In this document: positions 15,305 through 23,568 of the stretch, in pieces
Layout: the number at the start of each line of letters is the position of its first letter
Numbering within the stretch: position 1 is the first letter of the stretch
Source: a virus
IMG/VR virus record: IMGVR_UViG_3300035099_000676
Span: 1 to 38,000 of that record
Strand: one strand, 5' to 3'
Length of the DNA stretch: 38,000 nt
The notes under the pieces: model-generated
What the model saw: the letters and a program-made list of their open reading frames with translations, nothing else
Database searches by the model: none
Told to the model about the DNA's origin: nothing
Position numbers and translations under genes: made by a program

Positions 15305-16534
15305 TTACACCCGTCGCTCTTCCATCGGCCAGAGGGGCATCCCATTGTTTCCACGCGGGATATCCGGGCGATCTGCCAGCTCGCGCGGAAGGGTAGGAAA
15401 CTGATGAAGAAGATGCCTCAGGCGTAGCTGTGCGTGCCCCACCCAGTATTGACAGTCGCGACGCCACTCCTGCTCCGTCTGATCTGCTCTTCGTGCCATC
15501 CACATCGAGACGTCGGTATACCATGCCGCAGCCCGGAGACAGAGTTCGTGCCGATGCTCCTCATCAAGAATCCCCAGCTTGTCGGCCGCTTCAGCGGCGA
15601 AGAAAAACAATTTGCCGGCCTCGTAAGCTGGCGGTTGGAGCCCGTCGGGGCCAAAGTGAAGCTGTCGTGCCGCCTCGAACGAGCCGAGCGCTGACTCAAG
15701 CAGCCGACGCCCTTCTTCCTCCGTCTTTGATCGGTCGTCAGCCGAGTGAAGTTGCGCGAGACCTCTATTGACATGCGCAGCAATGTGATTCGGATCCTTT
15801 GCCAGCGCGGCATCGGCATAGCGAATGGCATCCTCATATTTCCCGATATGGTCAAGGATGCCGGCAAGCTGGCTCAGACGATTCGGATCGCGCTCGTCTT
15901 CTGGCATCGCATTGACTGCCCGCTCCATCAGCTGCGCGCCCATATCGAACTTGCCCATGCTAACGGCAAGCTGTCCCAGTAGTGCCGTCAGATCGGGATC
16001 CAGCTCAAGCATTGGTGACTTCGTCACGCTCGTGAGGAAAGCTTGCACATTCTCCTGGGCATGTTCCATCTCCCTTAGACGGTCCTCGGCGCGAGTTTCA
16101 ATGGCTCGCAAGGCATTCTCGCCATTGGAGATCATCGTTTGCACCTTGTCCTCGGCCGCGAGGGCGGTGGAGAAGCGTGCTTCAGCTTCCTCGCGCAGTT
16201 TGTCCACCCTCATGATGGTCGCGTCCGCATCCCTCTTCAGATCGCGCAACGCATAATGCTGCCTCAGTGCGAAGGCGCCGGCGCCTATCGCAATGATGGC
16301 GAGGAGAAGCTGTGCAGTGGTCAGCGCAGCATCCGCCCGCGCCATGACGGACTCGGAGAACTTGAGGAGGAGATCTGTATCTCTCACCGGTGGCCCGCTT
16401 GTGGCCGCCATCAACAGGTCAGTCCGTATGTCTGCCACCAGATGACGGGCCCAGACGGCCCATCCCGCCACGATGAGCGCGGCGAGAGTTGCGACGATCG
16501 TCAAGGTCACCCACACGGGACATGGTTTCTGCAT
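15305..16534 (-). CDS. Membrane-anchored TPR protein
   Basis: A 409-residue protein from ATG 16534 (GGGAGG five bases upstream). Two membrane segments lie near the N-terminus (VWVTLTIVATLAALIVAGWA, residues ~8-28; TAQLLLAIIAIGAGAFAL, ~75-92). A charged coiled coil follows (RVDKLREEAEARFSTALAAE). Residues ~190-300 hold TPR-like units: LGQLAVSMGKFDMGAQLMER, AGILDHIGKYEDAIRYADAA, LAKDPNHIAAHVNRGLAQLH. It would place a protein-interaction platform at the membrane. It lies between HAD and ParB genes in the operon. Function unknown; such proteins are unusual in phages. A long overlapping upstream extension of the frame is a shadow of the HAD gene. Confidence 0.7.
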   Translation of the reverse strand: MQKPCPVWVTLTIVATLAALIVAGWAVWARHLVADIRTDLLMAATSGPPVRDTDLLLKFSESVMARADAALTTAQLLLAIIAIGAGAFALRQHYALRDLKRDADATIMRVDKLREEAEARFSTALAAEDKVQTMISNGENALRAIETRAEDRLREMEHAQENVQAFLTSVTKSPMLELDPDLTALLGQLAVSMGKFDMGAQLMERAVNAMPEDERDPNRLSQLAGILDHIGKYEDAIRYADAALAKDPNHIAAHVNRGLAQLHSADDRSKTEEEGRRLLESALGSFEAARQLHFGPDGLQPPAYEAGKLFFFAAEAADKLGILDEEHRHELCLRAAAWYTDVSMWMARRADQTEQEWRRDCQYWVGHAQLRLRHLLHQFPTLPRELADRPDIPRGNNGMPLWPMEERRV

Positions 16535-16559
16535 CCTGGCCTCCCGCTTGGTCTTACGT

Positions 16560-17051
16560 TCACGGCGCGTGTTTCCTCTTAGCTGTTTTCGCCATGCTCT
16601 CTTCGTATTCCCGCTGCGTGCGGCGGTACGTTTGCCGGCAGCGCGCCACGATCTCTTCAGGCACGCCCTGGTCAACGTCACCCAGCCCCCGATCATCCCA
16701 GTAGACGTGCGCCACCGGTTTGCCGGTAAGATTCGGCTCGAACCACCACTCGTAGCCCTGTGTGCCCTCGTCGCTTGAGAATCGCTCGAACACCACGCCC
16801 CAGATCTCATCGAAGGGCACATCATGCGCGAGTAGGTAGCGGACCATCGCTTCGACCTTCTCCCTGCGCCCCGGCTCGGGCCACTCCGAATTGACCCGCG
16901 ACGAGTGGATGATGATCTTCCACCCCTCCGCGCGCAACTGCCGCAGCACCTCGATGGTGAGCATGTTCGGCGGGCCGCAGGCGGGGAAAGCGTAGCCGCA
17001 GATCTTCCCGTCAAAGTCGACGGCGATCACTGGCACTGCCGCTCCACTCAT
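16560..17051 (-). CDS. HAD-superfamily hydrolase
   Basis: A 163-residue protein with the HAD catalytic signature: motif I VIAVDFDGKIC (D12 nucleophile, D14 acid/base), a KIIIHSSR stretch consistent with motif II, and a late VYWDDRGLGD consistent with the Mg-binding motif IV. The intermediate VRYLLAHDVPFDEIWG resembles the small phage/bacterial HAD proteins annotated as phosphatases or nucleotidases. Substrate unknown. Its start overlaps the stop of the ASCH gene by four bases (ATGA), so it is translationally coupled to it. Confidence 0.75.
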   Translation of the reverse strand: MSGAAVPVIAVDFDGKICGYAFPACGPPNMLTIEVLRQLRAEGWKIIIHSSRVNSEWPEPGRREKVEAMVRYLLAHDVPFDEIWGVVFERFSSDEGTQGYEWWFEPNLTGKPVAHVYWDDRGLGDVDQGVPEEIVARCRQTYRRTQREYEESMAKTAKRKHAP

Positions 17052-17512
17052 GTTATGCCCCTCACAGCCATCTGATTGCGAACCTCAGCCTCGACCTGAG
17101 GCGGCAGATCGAAGATTCCCAACCGCCCGCGACAGGGAATGAGGCGCGCGAATGCGACCTGCCGATCAAACCGCCAGCCGATCAGGCCAATCTCAAACCA
17201 TTCCCTCGTGTTTAGATGCTGCGCTTCATCGCGTAGCCACTCAGCATAAGTAGCGTAGGTGACGAGCCCGGTCAGCCGGGCCACCCCAACGATCCCGCCG
17301 GAACGCTCCCGTGCGACCGTTGTGGCTTGACCGCTTCCGCTGGCTAGGCGGACGACGAACAGCGGCGCACGACGATCCGGCTCGCGGCCCGCGTGGATGG
17401 CGATGATCTGTCCAATCGCTGATACTGACGGCCTCCAGCCGCGGATCTCAATGGTCTTGTGCCCCTGCACCAGCGCATCCGCCCACGGCTGCTTGATGCT
17501 CAGCGCGAGCAT
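17048..17512 (-). CDS. ASCH-domain protein
   Basis: A 154-residue protein starting MLALSIKQPWADALVQGHKT. The opening LSIKQPWA, the H/E-rich GHKTIEIRGW and IIAIHAGRE are the core strands and binding-groove residues of ASCH domains, which have a PUA-like fold that binds RNA or modified nucleobases. The ATG overlaps the upstream ATP-grasp stop as TAATG. A frame extending to 17539 exists but lacks a better site. With ATP-grasp and HAD neighbours, a role in handling modified nucleotides or RNA is possible but unproven. Confidence 0.75.
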   Translation of the reverse strand: MLALSIKQPWADALVQGHKTIEIRGWRPSVSAIGQIIAIHAGREPDRRAPLFVVRLASGSGQATTVARERSGGIVGVARLTGLVTYATYAEWLRDEAQHLNTREWFEIGLIGWRFDRQVAFARLIPCRGRLGIFDLPPQVEAEVRNQMAVRGIT

Positions 17513-18396
17513 TACTGCTCCCCATCCGTCCGGGCGCACAAGGCCCTCGGCTCTTTGCTCTCGCAGCGGCAGTGCCTGTAGATCAGTTTGCGCGGGTCGG
17601 CTTCAGCGCGCCATAGGCAGGTTTCGCGCAGATCTACGGGTTCGCCGCAGACCTCGCATGGCGGCCAACTGCCCGGGCAGTCCTTCGGGTGCCATGATCG
17701 CGGCCCCTCGCCCATGTCAATGAGATACCAGGCGCCGTCGCGCCCGCGCGCGAAATCTACGCTCCAATGCCCAGGCACGGCGGCGCCGACCTGGACAGCG
17801 TAACTGTCGAGCAACGCCCGCGCCGCGTCGCCAAGGGCGGCCATGTCGCGGAGCAGCTCGATCCAGTTCGGGCAATCGGGCCGCCCGTTCGCCAATGCCT
17901 CCAGCGGCCAGTAGAAATGCCGGCAGACAATCTCGCTGTCGCGGATGAAGTAGCGCCACTCCGGGGCCACCGGCATGCCGCGAAAGGCATGGAAACGCCA
18001 GTCGAGTTCGATGAACTCGCGGACGACGAGCGCACAATGGGGCAAGCCGAGCAGGTCGGCCATGTGCCCGAACTCGATAACGTTTGTCACATGCCGCAGT
18101 AGCGATTCGGGCGTGGGGGCGTAACATGTCTCGCTCCACTCATGTTTGCCGCTGGCAAGGTCGGTGCGCAGGAAGACGGGATAGCCAATCGCGTCGGCGG
18201 CCTGTTTCACCAACTCGAAATACTCCGGCCAGTCCGCGGGCGGCTCAGTGCCACCGCTGACCGCGAAGAACCAGTCATCGAGCAATCCCGGGCGGGTCTC
18301 CGGGATGATCGCGGTGCGCGGAGTCGGGATGTCCAACCGCTTCACCGCCGGCCACCAATTCAGCATTGAGGTTTGCTCGCGGCCCTCAGTGGTCAT
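17512..18396 (-). CDS. ATP-grasp domain protein with C-terminal Cys cluster
   Basis: A 294-residue protein. The core PVFLRTDLASGKHEW, HCALVVREFIELDWRFHAFR and VDFARGRDGAWYLIDMGEGP resembles ATP-grasp proteins found in phages and bacteria (DUF4343-like), which ligate a carboxylate to an amine or similar using ATP. The last ~55 residues add a Cys-rich piece (PPCEVCGEPVDLRETCLW, then HCRCESKE) that may bind zinc and is not part of the ATP-grasp fold. ATG 18396 overlaps the preceding stop (ATGA). Substrate unknown. Confidence 0.7.
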   Translation of the reverse strand: MTTEGREQTSMLNWWPAVKRLDIPTPRTAIIPETRPGLLDDWFFAVSGGTEPPADWPEYFELVKQAADAIGYPVFLRTDLASGKHEWSETCYAPTPESLLRHVTNVIEFGHMADLLGLPHCALVVREFIELDWRFHAFRGMPVAPEWRYFIRDSEIVCRHFYWPLEALANGRPDCPNWIELLRDMAALGDAARALLDSYAVQVGAAVPGHWSVDFARGRDGAWYLIDMGEGPRSWHPKDCPGSWPPCEVCGEPVDLRETCLWRAEADPRKLIYRHCRCESKEPRALCARTDGEQ

Positions 18397-18779
18397 GGCG
18401 TAGTTTCCTCGCGTCGGGCACATGCTTGCTCGGCTTCTTGAAGCCGCCGCTTGACTTCATCGATGCCGAGCAGGTCAGGCAGCTTGCCCCTGGTGATCGC
18501 GTAGTGGATGCGCTGCCACGCAGGGAATAGGTGCGCGCATGCCTGGTGCGCGCGGCGGTGAGAGAGGCTATCGTCGCGGCATTCCATCAGCCGCTTATGC
18601 AGCGCCGCCCGCCGCTGATTCCACTCGTGCGAGAACTCGCCCCAACGTGCCAGGTCGCACCCCGCCTCCTGCTCCAGCGCCACTGCGCGCTCCAGATCGC
18701 GCACCAGCTCGTGGATGGCATCAATCTCGGCTGCCACTCCTGTGAACTGGACAGCCCCTTCGGCTAGACCCTCCGCCAT
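18393..18779 (-). CDS. Small helical hypothetical protein
   Basis: A 128-residue, mostly helical protein (MAEGLAEGAVQFTGVAAEID...HELVRDLERAVALEQEAG). The ATG at 18779 follows GAGGGAG. It overlaps the end of the preceding gene by 16 bases and the next gene by four, so it is embedded in a coupled operon. His/Trp pairs (WGEFSHEWNQRR, HLFPAWQRIHYAI) are notable. No family recognised. Confidence 0.6.
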   Translation of the reverse strand: MAEGLAEGAVQFTGVAAEIDAIHELVRDLERAVALEQEAGCDLARWGEFSHEWNQRRAALHKRLMECRDDSLSHRRAHQACAHLFPAWQRIHYAITRGKLPDLLGIDEVKRRLQEAEQACARREETTP

Positions 18780-19333
18780 GGCTGTGCTCCCTCTTGCATC
18801 AGTGCCCACCACTCGTTCGCCGGCAGCGCGGTGGTGATCATTCCCCAGCGCACGGGGCGATAGTCGGGCTGCCTGATGATGATCCGCCGCATCTCCTCCT
18901 TGTCGCGCGGGCTCGTCGCCGGCGAGAACAGAACCGGGATGCCCTGGAACTGCAGGAGCCGCGATCGGCCAACGACGTCTCCGACATCGGTCACCAGCGC
19001 AAAGCATTCGGTCAGCGCTTGGTCGCCCTGCAGCCACGAGCGCATCTGCGCCAGACGCTCCGCGCGGATGCGCTCGCGCTCTCGCTCGAGTTCGTCAGTG
19101 CGCTCCGCAGGCGCATCCGGTTGCTCTCCGGCCGCCAGCAACGCCAGATACTCCTCCACGCCCATGCCGACCAGGTCGCAGCCGATGTGCACCAGGCCCC
19201 GGTTGCGCATATCGCCCAGCAGCCGGTCATGCTCCGGGTCCTCGAGGTTGAACACAATCGGCTGCCCCTGGAAGCTGCACAGCTCCTCCTGGTCTTTGGG
19301 CCCCCGTGCCATCACCGCGTGCCACTGGATCAT
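18764..19333 (-). CDS. Hypothetical protein
   Basis: A 189-residue soluble protein. ATG 19333 (MIQWHAVMARGPKDQEELCS) has AAGGAG seven bases upstream and overlaps the Dam-type methylase stop as ATGA. The middle is a charged coiled-coil-like helix (RTDELERERERIRAERLAQM). The last part (VRWGMITTALPANEWWALMQ) is compact. No family recognised; a much longer in-frame extension upstream is a shadow of the methylase gene. Confidence 0.6.
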   Translation of the reverse strand: MIQWHAVMARGPKDQEELCSFQGQPIVFNLEDPEHDRLLGDMRNRGLVHIGCDLVGMGVEEYLALLAAGEQPDAPAERTDELERERERIRAERLAQMRSWLQGDQALTECFALVTDVGDVVGRSRLLQFQGIPVLFSPATSPRDKEEMRRIIIRQPDYRPVRWGMITTALPANEWWALMQEGAQPWRRV

Positions 19334-20370
19334 GCCTGCACTCCTTCTCCCGCCAGGATTATGAACTCGCGGTTCTCCGCGCGTTTCTCTGCCGTCGCCA
19401 CGGCGACCAGGTGCGCATAGGCCAGCTCGACTGCCCGCGTCGGGCGGAATTGCTCGATGACCGCGCGCACCTGCTCCAGCGAAGCCACGGCGTTGCCGTA
19501 TGAGATCACCCACAGCCGGTGGCTCTCGCACAGGCCCAGGAACTCCCCAAACTCCTGCAAGCCGCGCTCGGTGGAGTATGCGCTCGTCCGCCGCGCCTCC
19601 CCGAACCATCCATCGAGGACGCGGTACTCCTTTTCGTAGGACAGCGTGCCGGCATACGGCGGATCGAGGTAGAGCACATCGGCGCCTGGTGCCATGGCGA
19701 CCGCCTCGCGCGCATCGCCCCGCCAGGCCGAGCATTCCTGCGCGCCCCGGAAGACCGCCGCGTTGATTGCGTGACGCAGCCGCTCAAGCGCGACGGATGG
19801 ATGCATCGCATTGGCCGCGATCGCCTGCTTGTAGGTCGCCTTGATGTCATCGTAGCGCCGCTCCAGGAAGGGCCGGTTGAAGGCGTTCGGGCTGGAGAAC
19901 CTCGAGTGCGGGCGCAGCCAGAAGAGGTACTTCAGCAAGAGCAACTGCGCCAGGGCGCGCTTCGTCTCGTCCGCAAACGCCGCAGCCGCCGCCCAGGCGT
20001 TGTCGAGGAACCGCGCGGCCTCGGGGGTCACATGATCCGGCGCGGCGCGGCTCTGCATATAATCGCCCGCATCCGGCTGGGGGATGAACAAGCGGATGAC
20101 GTCCTCGCACTCGAGCCGCACCGAGTCGTTTGCGATGAGCGCCCGCCCGATAATAGCGCTGCGCTCCGCGATGTCCGAGCAGGAGACTGCAAAGCCACGC
20201 GCCTTGGCGTAGAGACTTACCGCCCCCCCGCCGAGGAAAGGGTCCACGAAGCGCAGCGACGCCCAGCGCTCGCGCGGAATCACGCGCGAGATCTCCTTGA
20301 AGATGCGCGGGCAGAGCCTGCGTTTCCCGCCAAAATACGGGGGAAGGGCCTCGAAAGCGCGCCAGGGCAT
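19330..20370 (-). CDS. Dam-type (D12 class) DNA adenine methyltransferase
   Basis: A 346-residue alpha-class N6-adenine methylase. Motif X is PPYFGGKRR (residues 10-18), the AdoMet-binding motif I is RFVDPFLGGGAVSLY (40-54), and the catalytic motif IV is VLYLDPPYAGT (DPPY at 236-239). The target-recognition region lies between. No restriction partner is adjacent, so it is probably an orphan enzyme protecting phage DNA or replacing a host mark. Its ATG overlaps the recombinase stop by one base. Confidence 0.88.
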   Translation of the reverse strand: MPWRAFEALPPYFGGKRRLCPRIFKEISRVIPRERWASLRFVDPFLGGGAVSLYAKARGFAVSCSDIAERSAIIGRALIANDSVRLECEDVIRLFIPQPDAGDYMQSRAAPDHVTPEAARFLDNAWAAAAAFADETKRALAQLLLLKYLFWLRPHSRFSSPNAFNRPFLERRYDDIKATYKQAIAANAMHPSVALERLRHAINAAVFRGAQECSAWRGDAREAVAMAPGADVLYLDPPYAGTLSYEKEYRVLDGWFGEARRTSAYSTERGLQEFGEFLGLCESHRLWVISYGNAVASLEQVRAVIEQFRPTRAVELAYAHLVAVATAEKRAENREFIILAGEGVQA

Positions 20371-21290
20371 TAGCGCCGGACCTTTCGACGCGGGGCAGCG
20401 CTGCTCGCCTGCGCCCGCGGGTGGGCGCGGTCATAGACGTGGCGCAGGTGCTCGCGGCTGACGTGAGTGTAAACCTGCGTCGTGGTCAGGTGGGCGTGGC
20501 CGAGCATCTCCTGCACTGTCCGCAGATCGGCGCCGCCGTTGAGCAAGTGCGTGGCGAAGGTGTGGCGCAGCGCGTGCGGCCCCAGGGCGCGCCCGGTCGC
20601 GCGCAGGGTGTAGCCGGCAACCATCCGCCTGATACCGCGCCCCGTGAATCGCCCGCCGTCGCGGTTCAGAAACAGCGCGCGTTGGCTGCCGTCGTTGACC
20701 AGGGCCGGGCGCGCCTCGTCGAGGTAAAGCCTCAGCGCCTGCAGCGCCGATGCGCCGAGAACGACCAGGCGCTCCTTCTGCCCTTTCCCCCGAATCCGCA
20801 GCAGGTCGTCTTGCGGTAGGTCCTCCAAGTCCAGTGCCACCACTTCGCTGACCCTCGCCCCGGTCGCATACAAGACCTCCAGGATGGCCCGATCGCGCAG
20901 GCCATTGATAGTCTCGGTGTCCGGCGTCGCGAGGACGCGAGCCACCTCCTCCGCAGTCAAGAACTCGGGGAGCAGCCGCGGGCGGCGCGGCCCGTCAATC
21001 AGGGCCGGGAGGTTGGCTTTGGCGGCCCCGGTGCGCACCAGGTGGCGCCAGAAGGAGCGAAGGGCGGAGAGCTTGCGCCCCATAGTCACCGGCTTGCAGC
21101 CAGCGCGGCGGACGTGGGCAAGGAAGCCGGTCACGTCCTTGAGTGTGGCGTCCGCAAAGCGCTTTACGCCGCGAGCATCCAGGTAAGCGATGAACTCGAC
21201 GAGATCTGCGCGGTAGCATCGGATCGTGTGAGGTGAAGCATTCCGCACCGAGGTCAAGTAGTCGAGGAACTCCCCCAGGTCGCGGATCAA
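20370..21290 (-). CDS. Tyrosine recombinase (XerC/D-type; possible phage integrase)
   Basis: A 306-residue recombinase of Xer size. The N-terminal SAM-like domain (ASPHTIRCYRADLVEFIAYL) is followed by the catalytic domain with the full set of active residues: R146 (YATGARVSE), K172 (GKGQKERLV), H239 and R242 (HALRHTFATHLL), H265 (LGHAHL) and nucleophile Y274 (TQVYTHV). Such enzymes cut and rejoin DNA through a 3'-phosphotyrosine. It could integrate the phage or resolve its genome; no att core can be identified from a single window. It is coupled by ATGA to the RuvC gene. Confidence 0.9.
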   Translation of the reverse strand: MIRDLGEFLDYLTSVRNASPHTIRCYRADLVEFIAYLDARGVKRFADATLKDVTGFLAHVRRAGCKPVTMGRKLSALRSFWRHLVRTGAAKANLPALIDGPRRPRLLPEFLTAEEVARVLATPDTETINGLRDRAILEVLYATGARVSEVVALDLEDLPQDDLLRIRGKGQKERLVVLGASALQALRLYLDEARPALVNDGSQRALFLNRDGGRFTGRGIRRMVAGYTLRATGRALGPHALRHTFATHLLNGGADLRTVQEMLGHAHLTTTQVYTHVSREHLRHVYDRAHPRAQASSAAPRRKVRR

Positions 21291-21832
21291 CGGGGCCTCC
21301 TGTTCCGCGGCTCTATCTGTATTTTTCCATGCCGCTTCTTGACCGGCTTGATGGGGTGGGGGAGGGCCTTGCGCGTCCGCTCGCGATTCAGCGCCACCAG
21401 GGCGATGGCGCAGGCATCGAGGACGTGTTCGTTCTCGCTGTCAATCTTGAGCAGAAGCTTCACACAGCGCCCGACCTGCTCCTTGCCCGCGCGGCCTCGG
21501 CCGGTGATCGCCTTCTTGATCTCCTGCGGCTGGTAGTCAATCAGGCGAATGCCGAGCGACTGACAGACCGCCCGCACCAGCTCCTGTTTGGCCCGCTGCG
21601 CCATGCCAATGCTTCTGCGGCCCCACGTGCCCGGGCGCTCTGTTGCCACTACGGTGACAGCCTGCTCGCGGCAAATCTCGTGGGCCGCCCGCTGCAACTC
21701 AAAGGCGCTGCAGCGCGCAGGGAGCGCAATCGCCCGCTGCACCCGGATGCCCTGCCCGTCGTCGCTCAGCACGGCGATTCCGCCGGGACTGCCGAGGTCG
21801 ATCCCGCAGACTCGCAGAGCCTCTCTCATCAT
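21287..21832 (-). CDS. RuvC-like Holliday junction resolvase
   Basis: A 181-residue RNase H-fold nuclease. Active-site acidic positions fit RuvC: D12 in CGIDLGSPGG, E65 in VVATERPGTW, and D139 in NEHVLDACAIAL with H136. The TGRGRAGKEQV segment is typical of RuvC. The C-terminus is basic. In phages such resolvases process branched replication or recombination intermediates before packaging. The first ATG (21832) overlaps the HerA stop as ATGA. Confidence 0.82.
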   Translation of the reverse strand: MMREALRVCGIDLGSPGGIAVLSDDGQGIRVQRAIALPARCSAFELQRAAHEICREQAVTVVATERPGTWGRRSIGMAQRAKQELVRAVCQSLGIRLIDYQPQEIKKAITGRGRAGKEQVGRCVKLLLKIDSENEHVLDACAIALVALNRERTRKALPHPIKPVKKRHGKIQIEPRNRRPR

Positions 21833-23568
21833 GCTCCGTCCCCCATGAATAGCGTCTGCGATGCCCGCACGCCCTCGGACGTGACCTCCGCCAGACCGTT
21901 GCGCCGCAAGGTGCCCAAATAGGTGCCGAAGGTGCCGCCGCTAACGGTGAACCCTGTCCCCTCGGCTAGGTCCTCCCGACTCAGGGTCGCGGGATACGCC
22001 TCCACCAGTAACTCCAGCATTTTCCGCTCGCCGGCGCGCAGCGCGCCCCGCCAGACATCGAGCCGTTCCTCAAGCGTTGTCGGCGTAGGCGGCACATGGC
22101 CCGCGCGTTCAAGCCCGGCCTCAGTGATCTCTACCTCGCGGCCTTCCAGAGCGATATAACCGCCACGACGCAGGTCGCCGAGGTAAGTCCCGAACGTCCC
22201 CCCGCTCGGGGTGAAGCCGCTGAGTGTGCCGAGCTGACTGCGCGTCATGACCATCGGATGGTGCTGTGCCAGGGTGCGCAGCATTCGCAACGCGCCCGCG
22301 CGCAGATGATCGTCACCGTTGGCGGGCGGTGCCAACGGGGGCCCGGGTGCCCGGCGCGGCGCATTCTCAATGCGCTCGGACTTGGGTATTGGCGCGGCTC
22401 TGGTGGTGGCAGGCAACTCCGCGGGTAGTTCCGCTGGTAGTGGAGTCTGGGCGAGGGCGGCCGCCTTGCGCGCGATTTCCTCGCAACCGGCAGTTACCGT
22501 CTTCAGCGTGCGCATCGCATCCTTCAGCGGCGCCACCATTCGCCTCCGCTCTGCGGAAAGAGCGCGCTCCACTTCGCGTCGGATCGTGTCCTCGCTCGGG
22601 CGCTGCGCGCCGCGCCGGGTCTCAGCCAGCTCGCGCTCTAGCTCCCGCACGCGGCGCTGCAATCCGACGCGCTCTTGGATGTCTTCTTCTGCGGCCCGCG
22701 GCAAATCGGCCAGCTTAGCGAGCATCGCCTTGACGCGCTCCGGCGGTGGCGGAGGCCCTTGCGCTGCTCGAGCGCCCCGCGCGATCTCCGGGTGGTGCGT
22801 CTGGACTCCACCGACCTTGACCAGCGTCAACGACGTCGACATCGCGCGACCGATGCAGTAGAACTCGCCCGGATCGCGGGTCATGAGCAGATTGAGGACG
22901 CGCTTCTGTTCGGCGCCGCTGAGTCCCAGGGCCTCGACTGCCCGTTTCCGGTCGATGTCCAGGCTGGTCGGCCCGACCATGACATTGAAGCACTGCGCAG
23001 CCGCTTGCTTGTTGAGATTGGAGAGTCGCTGCGTTGCCAGGATAGCGCAGAACCCGCGCTTGCGCCCGCGCGTGCACAGGTCTGCCACCGCATCAGTGGA
23101 TTCGGAGTCTGCCTTTTCCGGGCAGTAAACATGCGCTTCATCTACCACGACGAGGGCCGGATGCCACAGCGGCCGGGGCGCATTGATCAGGGCCTCAAGG
23201 AAAACCCGCACAAAGTGGGGCCGTTCCCGGGCGCGCATCTCATACAGGTCGCACACCGCGCTGACGCCCAGCTCGAGCAGCCGGTGCGCCAGCATCTCGG
23301 CCAGCCGCGGCTCGGCCGCGATGTCCCCGCCCTTGCCCACCAGGACGTAATCAAACTTCTCGCGCAGGCTCGGAAACTCGCCCTCCGGATCGATCACGAT
23401 CTGCTGGATCGTCCCGTGGCTCTGCTCGAGGATGCGCCGGAGCGCCCAGGACTTGCCCCCGCCGCTGGTCGCCTGCAGCAGCAGGCGGGTCGGCAGCAGA
23501 GTTTCCAGGTCGACGTAGAATGGCTTGCCGCCGTCAATGGCGCGTCCCAGCTCGATGCGGGTCTTCAT
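21829..23568 (-). CDS. HerA/FtsK-type ATPase (DUF87) with duplicated C-terminal module
   Basis: A 579-residue protein. Walker A is ATSGGGKS (residues 33-40), Walker B is VVVDEAH (140-146), followed by TRGRKRGFCAILATQRLSNL, the HerA-type arginine/sensor segment. A coiled coil (~265-330) and a Pro-rich linker lead to two copies of a short winged-helix-like unit: SGFTPSGGTFGTYLGDLRRG and TGFTVSGGTFGTYLGTLRRN. HerA-like pumps translocate DNA or support end resection with nucleases. The neighbours are RuvC and a radical SAM repair-like enzyme. ATG 23568 overlaps the upstream stop (ATGA); the longer frame to 23814 is a shadow. Confidence 0.82.
   Translation of the reverse strand: MKTRIELGRAIDGGKPFYVDLETLLPTRLLLQATSGGGKSWALRRILEQSHGTIQQIVIDPEGEFPSLREKFDYVLVGKGGDIAAEPRLAEMLAHRLLELGVSAVCDLYEMRARERPHFVRVFLEALINAPRPLWHPALVVVDEAHVYCPEKADSESTDAVADLCTRGRKRGFCAILATQRLSNLNKQAAAQCFNVMVGPTSLDIDRKRAVEALGLSGAEQKRVLNLLMTRDPGEFYCIGRAMSTSLTLVKVGGVQTHHPEIARGARAAQGPPPPPERVKAMLAKLADLPRAAEEDIQERVGLQRRVRELERELAETRRGAQRPSEDTIRREVERALSAERRRMVAPLKDAMRTLKTVTAGCEEIARKAAALAQTPLPAELPAELPATTRAAPIPKSERIENAPRRAPGPPLAPPANGDDHLRAGALRMLRTLAQHHPMVMTRSQLGTLSGFTPSGGTFGTYLGDLRRGGYIALEGREVEITEAGLERAGHVPPTPTTLEERLDVWRGALRAGERKMLELLVEAYPATLSREDLAEGTGFTVSGGTFGTYLGTLRRNGLAEVTSEGVRASQTLFMGDGA

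Noticed and set aside
20058-20063. TATAAT on the plus strand inside the Dam-type gene
   Set aside because: No -35 box at a suitable distance and no plus-strand gene downstream.
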